Shown piece by piece: positions 57,303 through 64,000 of a stretch of DNA of 64,000 bases. Under the pieces are notes generated by a model. It was not told the origin of the DNA, made no database searches, and was given only the letters and a program-made list of their open reading frames with translations. Source of the DNA: Chondrilla cf. caribensis (lineage: Eukaryota; Porifera; Demospongiae; Chondrillida; Chondrillidae); NCBI GenBank assembly GCA_964020155.1, contig OZ026546.1, forward strand, positions 3,843,900 through 3,907,899. Direction: 5' to 3'. The translations under genes were made by a program, and so were the position numbers. Position 1 is the first letter of the stretch. The number at the start of each line of letters is the position of its first letter.

Positions 57303-59818
57303 CATTATTTCATCATTCACTCATTATCCACCCGTTAGTACCATTACAACCAAGCCAACCTGGAAAGTATATAATACTTTCAGACAGGAAAATAGGTGAA
57401 CAACATATTATAGTGAAGCTTATACATATATTATCAACCTCAATGTGTCCAAATGTACATGTTTGGAGTGAGAGGATATACGCAATGGTGCCGGTATTGC
57501 ACCATCGCCAACAACATTCCCTTGTATCCTGTAACACACAATTGACATGAAAGCATAAATGAGCATGTACGAACGGAATCATGATGTCATAAACACCTAT
57601 GTACACGTGTACACACGGCTGAGCATGTATGAGTAATGCAAGTGAAAGTACAGGAAAGTTGTATGAACAATATAGCACCTTGCACAATGATCTCATTTGT
57701 CACTAAATTTGTATGAATAAAGTCCCTTAAATCATATGTTTATTGTTTACATAGTAATCTTTGCGTACGCGTACTATGGGTAATTTTACAGATTTCCCAA
57801 ATCTCCACTTAATTGGGAATACAAACAAATACAACCTGTACACATAATGCATATAATGTGCATAAATTTCTGCTTAAATTTCAAAATAATTATAATTACA
57901 ATTGAACAAAAACTTTCCCTTTTTCCAGTGTATGTACTTCATACATGTACCATGAGCAAAAGTAAAATCAGAAAAGTGTGGAGAATTTATCAAGCATCCT
58001 TTGTCAAAATTAACGAAAACCAAAATCTTGTACCAAACGGTACATAGGCACCTTATTTACAATGGCGATGACAATGCATATATACCGAAATTAAATGTAC
58101 ACACTATAGCATGCATCAATGAGCATGTATGTGTGCATGCTTACAGTGAAAGAAAAACTGTGCAAGCAATGGTATCCAGCACTGTACCGGGACAATTTGG
58201 CTAAAAATTGAAACAACCATGACATCATTGTTATTGTTAGTGCTTGTTGGTAAGGAGATAAGTCATATATACGTATACATATATGGAAAAACCACCTTCA
58301 GAAGTGTCACATATAACATAAGATTAGCATCCGCAGTTGGCCTAACATCCGTGAAAATAAAATCCATGAATTAGGCATTCTCGTTGTTCTATGACGTGAC
58401 TGTGGCAGCATCCATGAAACTTTTATCTGTGAATTCTCATTTTTGGAGCCATCTGCAAAAATTTTGTCCTGCGACAATTTCCCACTATACACTATGCATT
58501 ATTATTAACGTTGTACCATCTCCAACTATGCATGCGCAATACCAAACACGCGTGTTCCAATGGTGTGGAGTATCCTTGACAATGATAAGCATGTAGACAG
58601 CATGTGTTCACAATTTTTCTGATGTCAGAAGGTTAAAACTAATACCATATTATGACACGTGTGATCATGAGTGATGTTAAAATCAATGTACAGATACAGA
58701 TACATACATCATGATATGTACGAAATTGTCCCTGAATATACAGACATAATATAATATACAAGCAGCATGTAATTGGATAAAATGACATTTAATTATAAGT
58801 AAATAATAATATTAAAATAGTGCTTATTAGTGCTTTTAGCATTATTTCATCATTCACTCATTATCCACCCGTTAGTACCATTACAACCAAGCCAACCTGG
58901 AAAGTATAATATTATAATACTTTCAGACAGGAAAATAGGTGAACAACATATTATAGTGAAGTTGATACTTATATTATCGACCTCAATATGTCCAATTGTA
59001 CATGTTTGGAGTGAGAGGATATACGCAATGGTACTGGTATTGCACCATCGCCAACAACATTCCCTTGTATCCTTTCACACATATTTGACATGAAAGCATA
59101 AATGAGCGTGTACGGTGGGTATCATGATTTCACAAACACCTACGTACACGTGCACACACGGCTGAGCATGTATGAGTATTGCAAGTGAAAGTACAGGAAA
59201 GTTGTACAGCATGAACAATAGCACCTTGCACAATGATCGCATTTGTCACTAAATTGTATGAATAAAAGTACCTTGTCATATGTTTATTGTTTACATAGTA
59301 ATCTTTGCGTACACGTACTATGGGTAATTTAACAGATTTCCCAAATCTCCACTTGATCTGGAATACAAACAAATACAACCTGTACACATAATGTGTATAA
59401 TGTGCATCCATTTCTGCTTAAATTTCAAAAATAATTATTTTTACAATCGAACAAAAACTTTCCCTTTTTCCAGTGTATGTACTTCATACATGTACCATGA
59501 GCAAATGTAAAATCAGAAAAGTGTGAAGAATTTATCAAGCATCCTTTATCAGAATTAACGTAGGCCAAAATCTTGTACCATAATATGGTACTTAGCCACC
59601 TTATTTACAATGGCAATGACAACGCATATTATGCCGAAATTAAATGTACACACTATAACATGCATCAATGAGCATGTATGTGCGCATGCTTACAGTGAAA
59701 GAAAAACTGTGCAAACAATGGTATCCAGCACTGTATCGGGACAATTTGGCTAAAAATAGAAGACAACTGTGACATAGTTGTTATTGTTAGTGCTTGTTGA
59801 CATGGAGATACGTCACAC
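57303..59818. repeat. Tandem duplication of about 1.5 kb
   Basis: 57,303-58,253 is repeated at about 58,846-59,818 (offset about 1.54 kb). Markers are catcattcactcattatcca, ggatatacgcaatggt and ctttccctttttccagtgta. Parts resemble module A of the 36-55 kb units (catgtatgag, caagtgaaag). The stretch 58,500-58,650 resembles the promoter-proximal region of the secreted-protein genes (aataccaaacacgcgtgttc, tctgatgtcagaaggttaaa). So this is an older, degraded relative of the three-unit array. No intact gene. Confidence 0.65.
58325..58490. repeat. Dispersed repeat, reverse copy of 22,790-22,990
   Basis: Reverse-complement match, diverged, to the repeat at 22.8 kb. Confidence 0.5.
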
Positions 59819-59900
59819 AAGATGTAATGCATGCAGGTACAGAGAACAGAGGTTTAGAAAACTTACAATTGACATCGAAACCTTACCAGGTCCTAGTTTT

Positions 59901-59926
59901 TAGGGGCTGCCACAGACAGCCCTATA
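59901..59926. repeat. Left-end fragment of the GGGGCTGCC fold-back family
   Basis: Reads taggggctgccacagacagc and then cctatattg, as at 4,132-4,160. Confidence 0.5.
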
Positions 59927-60299
59927 TTGTTTATATTATAGATATAAATAATATAAACTAGCTAGATCTGTTTGTGTCATACATGCTTACATATATTATA
60001 ACACTCACGTATGCACTGTTTTCACAACTGAACCAACTATCATCATATGCAGTACCTTTGGCGTATATAGCCAGGGGCTTCCTTCTTGTGATTGGCTATA
60101 TACAGCTGTATGTCAACACTATTGGATGTCACAAAATAGTCCCAATGTGGTTAGTCAGGATTAAAAGGATACACACTTCCAGCCACACTATGGAGGCCAA
60201 TATGCCACATACATGTACATAATAAAAGATATCTCATTATTATGCAGTATTATATGTGTTATATGGACAATGGGGACAATTTTGATCGACGACCAAATA

Positions 60300-60611
60300 T
60301 ATCTTGCTTGTTATCAAAAGGACTGTACTACTACCAGGAGTATGTCCATGCATCCGTATTTGAGCTATGATACATCATGTGGACACTGGAGAGGCTGTGG
60401 TGACCAGCAACAATATTTGACATTTTTCTCTGGTCACCACTAGGTCTATAGCACATCCAGGAAGGTGTGCATGTGTCCAAATTGTGTTGATAAGTTTGAT
60501 ATGGGCACTGGGCATCCCCTGGTGACCAGCAATAGAATGTAAAATCACCTGTGGATAGTTACCACAAGGTATATTGTACCTATATTATTGGAATGTACAT
60601 ACAAAAGTATA
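60300..60611. repeat. Reverse-orientation remnant of the B repeat
   Basis: Holds ggtgaccagcaacaatattt, ctctggtcacc and, at its end, ggaatgtacatacaaaagta, which is the complement of the B-unit sequence tacttttgtatgtacattcc. One worn unit inverted relative to the main arrays. Confidence 0.6.
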
Positions 60612-60616
60612 ATATA

Positions 60617-60791
60617 CACTGGAACCTCTCTATTACAAGCCTCTGAAATGTGGAAACCTCTATAATAAGGACACCATTCTGTGTCCCAGTGTAGTACTGT
60701 AGTGTATTAAATGACCTCTGAATTGAGGAATCCTCTGTAATAAGAACAAAAATTATGGTCCCAACGTGTCCTTTGTAGAGAGGTTCCACTG
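60617..60791. mobile_element. 175-bp pogo-like MITE
   Basis: Termini cactggaacctctctattac and the complement of cagtggaacctctctacaaa, with TA on both sides. It sits at the edge of the inverted B remnant. Terminal sequence is related to that of 52,285-52,461 but the interior differs. Confidence 0.75.
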
Positions 60792-60799
60792 TATATGTC

Positions 60800-61830
60800 A
60801 TAATTATATAATTACTGTGAAAGTGTCACCAAATCTATGCATAATATTATTTTATAGGTCTGTAGTGAGGTATTTGCACATAGTGCACACCTAGTATAAT
60901 GTTTATTAGACGTATGCGATCCTAGTTATCATGAAGAGGGATTCAGAGGACATACCCATAGTGTCATATATAGCCTCGAACTATGTACGTATTGTTTTAG
61001 ACTTAGGCGACACGTTTGTTAAGTACGTATAGTAGGATTAAGCGGGAAACAACTGCCTAGGAGGACCTTTGCTGAAATATGTCATCACTTGCAAGATCTG
61101 TGACAAGCTAAGCATACTTTTTCTCCAGCATTTTATACGTATATTATTTTCAACATCACAATTATGTATATCAACATTCATGTATTGATTTCCATGGAGT
61201 GGCAATTGGGGAAAACTGTTAAATTGCATTAACATATCCACACTTGCAAAAAGGTACTGTCCAGTTATTATGGTATACGTATTATACATGAATAATCATT
61301 TATCTGCCACAATTCATTACGGAAAATTTAAATATTGTGCGAGTGGATTAATAACATTCTTTGAACAGCCTTTCTTAATTGACTGTATATATATATTATT
61401 ACACATTATTCAAACTCACTTGTATGCATGTACTTCATTAATTGCGTGGTCACAATCAGTCCCAGTCCCATATATATGTGCATGTGTATTTGTATAATAT
61501 TATATATTATACATACATAATATATAATATATAATGTACTACAATATCCACTTGCATGCACATTCAATCAGTTCCCTAGCTTTGTGTGTACATGTTTCAG
61601 GATGCAATGGACCAGTGTGATATATATATTATACTGTTATCGTATAATATTTACATGTCAAAAATTATCAAAAGCAAGAGTGACTGGTGTGAACACCAGA
61701 AAAGAATGCATACTGTACATGTAGATCAAAATTAATACATGCAAACTGGTTCATGCAGGTTTCTGTTGATAGGTCAGAGGTCAAGAGTCCGTTCATCACA
61801 TCAAAACACCGCGGAGAATTCAGACTGAGT
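60800..61830. other. Intergenic, nothing recognised
   Basis: AT-rich sequence without a supported gene or element. Confidence 0.45.
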
Positions 61831-61831
61831 T

Positions 61832-62672
61832 TTATCCACTCTGGGGTGAGGTGTCCTCCAGTTCCAAGTCCACCTTCTGCTCAATGCGCATTCTGGCCAG
61901 GATGTTCTTGAAAATGCGATTAATGTGAACAGCGCGCTCACGGGAGAGAACTTTCCCCACATTTGCCTTACACAGAGGAGCTGGAAGACGAAGATGAAAC
62001 ATTGAGTAATTCGTGCTACCCGAGATCTAGAATTGCGGACACAGTAAAATTGTGACAATCTGACATTCTCGTAGTAATAACAGGCTGCAAAGAGCATACC
62101 ATTACTGTGCATGCATATGTACATAGCTACGTAATCGCTATATATGTACAGAGGAACTCTCTTACAACAAACTTTCTCACAACAAATCTTATAATAATAC
62201 AATAAAGGAGTGAGCTCAACCATATGCTATAGTATTCAGTATATTACCTGCAACGACGACAGTGGCAGTGTAGCGTGCAGCTGTGTCTTCACACACTTCT
62301 TTAATAGGGCCAATCAAATTGTAGTCCAATGCTACCTTGTGGACACCGACTGGGAAGGAGGAGTAGTTGAGATTAGTGGTATAGTGTGTGTCGTTCAGAC
62401 TGATAGAAGTAGTGTAGTCCCTGCTCTCAACATCAGAGCCATTCACTTTCCAAGTGGGATTATGGAGAGTTTCGGTTGGCTTGGTGAAATTACAGGAAAT
62501 TATTTTGGCCACACCATCATTGGAGCAATCCACTAACAGAGAAGAGAGATACATATGGACAAAAGTGATACTGTGTATTAGAATATTAGACACATCTAAT
62601 ACAATGTGGTTATTCATATGCATTGGTGTATATATACTGTATAATGTATGTGTGTGTACGTGTACGTGTACA

Positions 62673-62728
<56 letters not shown>

Positions 62729-62754
62729 CGTGTGTGTGTGTGTGTGTGTTGTGT

Positions 62755-62803
<49 letters not shown>

Positions 62804-63330
62804 TGGATATGGGTGCATGCATGTTGTTCACCTAGAAGGTATGGTGTAGTCTGTGAATGAGTGTAAAACAGTCCTACCATATGTACCAATGTAAGTAGCT
62901 AATGTTACCACGCTAAAACTCACTTTGCTTTGGACACAAGTCCAGGAAACTTCCCATTGAAACTGCCCCACACAGAGCAAGTATGACAAAGCAGCACACA
63001 ATCTACAGTTGTGAACAAGGAGAACCAAACATGAGGTTGGTGCAGTGGAGTGGTAGGGTAAGAGGGACAGAACGCAATAACACAGCCATCAACAGAGTGA
63101 CATGGCAAGATCCTGCACAGTAAAGAACACGGCTAGCACTGAAGTAGGAGACTCCGCACAGCAATGCTGACAGGGAGGAAAGTACTGGCCTACAAGTCAT
63201 GCAACAAGAAAGCAGAGGTCCTCAAACTCAGAAGCACAGCCCAACAATCATGCAGTGAAGGAAACACGGCTATCAGCAAAGGATACATCCTCAAATAGAC
63301 AGGTACCGGCCAATTGCAACCAACCTTCAT
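61832..63330 (-). CDS. Small secreted protein, divergent family member
   Basis: Four predicted exons: 63,307-63,330 (MKVGCNWP), 62,924-63,002 (acceptor aactgtag, donor GTGAGT), 62,248-62,532 (acceptor ctgttag, donor GTAATA) and 61,832-61,980 (acceptor cttccag, stop TAA). Together 537 nt, 178 residues, in frame. Exons 1 and 2 form a signal peptide (IVCCFVILALCGAVS). Exon 3 is a 95-codon phase 1-1 module starting VDCSNDG-like (MDCSNDG after splicing), with C at ISCNFT and EVCEDT, and several sequons (NFT, NGS, NDT, NYS). Exon 4 begins APLCKANVGKVLSRE and ends in an acidic tail; the middle (INRIFKNILARMRIEQ) is a helical basic stretch comparable with exon 4 of copies 1-3. Sequence identity to them is low; exon count, phases, lengths and TATA position match. 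Exon 1 is the least certain (donor CCG/GTACCT). Confidence 0.6.
62676..62802. repeat. (GT)n microsatellite in intron 2
   Basis: About 125 bases of GT dinucleotide with few interruptions, within intron 2 of the divergent secreted-protein gene. Confidence 0.95.
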
Positions 63331-63430
63331 TGTTGTAAGGGTAACTGGTTCGACTTAGTTCCAGGACAAAATATGACTCAAAATTTCCTTTGGGAGCTAG
63401 AGGCTGTTGCTGGAAACCACGTCACAGGTG

Positions 63431-63438
63431 CTTATATA
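63431..63438 (-). promoter_or_regulatory. TATA box of the divergent secreted-protein gene
   Basis: The minus strand reads tatataag 101-108 bases upstream of the predicted ATG. Confidence 0.45.
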
Positions 63439-63439
63439 C

Positions 63440-64000
63440 ACTCTGTCCACATTCTGAGTACTGGTCTGTGGTTGGAGAAAATACCCTTACATTTACAAAG
63501 ATGATGTAATGGTGAATAATCAAAGTCCCTCAAAAACTCCCTTGTCGAGGCATCACACATCGAATTAGCAGGAAGCCATACAAACCCCATACAGTTCAAC
63601 ACTTGTATGGGGAGACTGGACAGCCAACACTTCTATGTACTCACTGAACACAACCTGTGCTAACAACCGTGCAGTCACATGCAAAATATACATATGCACA
63701 CTCCATAGGTGAACGTGCATCGAACACAGTGACTGAAGTAGCATTGTGGACATAACTGAACAACATCAAAACATTCTGAGAAGCTATGGTGTGTAGTTTT
63801 CTGAAATTTATATAGGAAAGGTGATTTTAACATTTGATAATGGGTTATTCTCCAGTCCAATACCTGACAACAAGATTTTAATCAACTAATGTTGCCGTTT
63901 CACATATGTAAGCTTTTATAGTATGCACGTATGTGCAACTTCAGTTGCAGTTCAAACAGTACAAAATTTCTAGAATCTGTCGTCCCACGGTACAGTACAT
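63440..64000. other. Window end, nothing recognised
   Basis: Upstream flank of the last gene; no further exon or repeat supported. Confidence 0.4.

Noticed and set aside
61801..62223. 140-residue minus-strand frame ending at 61,801
   Set aside because: It reads the terminal exon of the divergent secreted-protein gene in the wrong frame; the spliced frame ends at 61,832.
62828..63200. Overlapping minus-strand frames around 62.9-63.2 kb
   Set aside because: They use other frames across exon 2; only the frame with a signal-peptide core joins the neighbouring exons in phase.

Overview
This window is nuclear DNA of an animal, most likely a sponge (Porifera). The reasons are AT-rich sequence, spliced genes with short GT-AG introns, long (CA)n/(GT)n/(TA)n/(AAT)n microsatellites, non-LTR retrotransposon fragments, many small fold-back elements, and a dense cluster of intronless seven-transmembrane (7TM) receptor genes. 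The sponge assignment is inference; nothing here is bacterial or viral. No rRNA, tRNA or CRISPR array was recognised.

Layout. 0.9-3.5 kb: exons of an unrecognised minus-strand gene and one isolated extracellular-type exon. 5.2-32 kb: a 7TM receptor cluster with six intact single-exon genes (5640, 13640, 15914, 28421 and 30989 on minus; 19579 and 26230 on plus make seven reading frames in all, of which 5640 and 15914 are near-identical recent duplicates) plus one truncated pseudogene at 12.5 kb. All share the disulfide-type cysteine pair (start of TM3 and extracellular loop 2), N-glycosylation sequons at the N terminus, a TM6 block with Gly-Asn, and a P-x-P-I motif in TM7. None has the DRY motif of ordinary rhodopsin-class receptors. 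The receptor cluster is broken up by a ~180-bp tandem satellite with an inverted segment, a minisatellite, palindromic elements and MITEs.

34-63 kb: a second family, which is the most interesting content. By joining splice sites I reconstruct a four-exon gene for a small secreted protein of about 180 residues: a tiny signal-peptide exon, a second short exon finishing the signal peptide, a 285-334 nt phase 1-1 exon carrying one cysteine-containing domain, and a last exon with a short basic/amphipathic tail. There are three tandem near-identical copies (40.8-42.4, 46.7-48.3, 53.5-55.2 kb), a decayed copy (34.2-35.9 kb) and a divergent copy (61.8-63.3 kb). Exon lengths, splice phases, a TATA box and reading frame agree between copies. 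The three near-identical genes sit in three direct repeats of 5.9-6.8 kb (36.16-55.67 kb) that also carry arrays of a ~360-bp repeat rich in GGTGACC/GGTCACC. Transposon insertions unique to single copies (a LINE fragment in copy 2, a pogo-like MITE in copy 3) postdate the triplication.

How the parts may work together: the left half encodes putative surface chemoreceptor-like proteins, the right half small secreted single-domain proteins. Both families grow by local duplication. A functional link between them is only a hypothesis from proximity.
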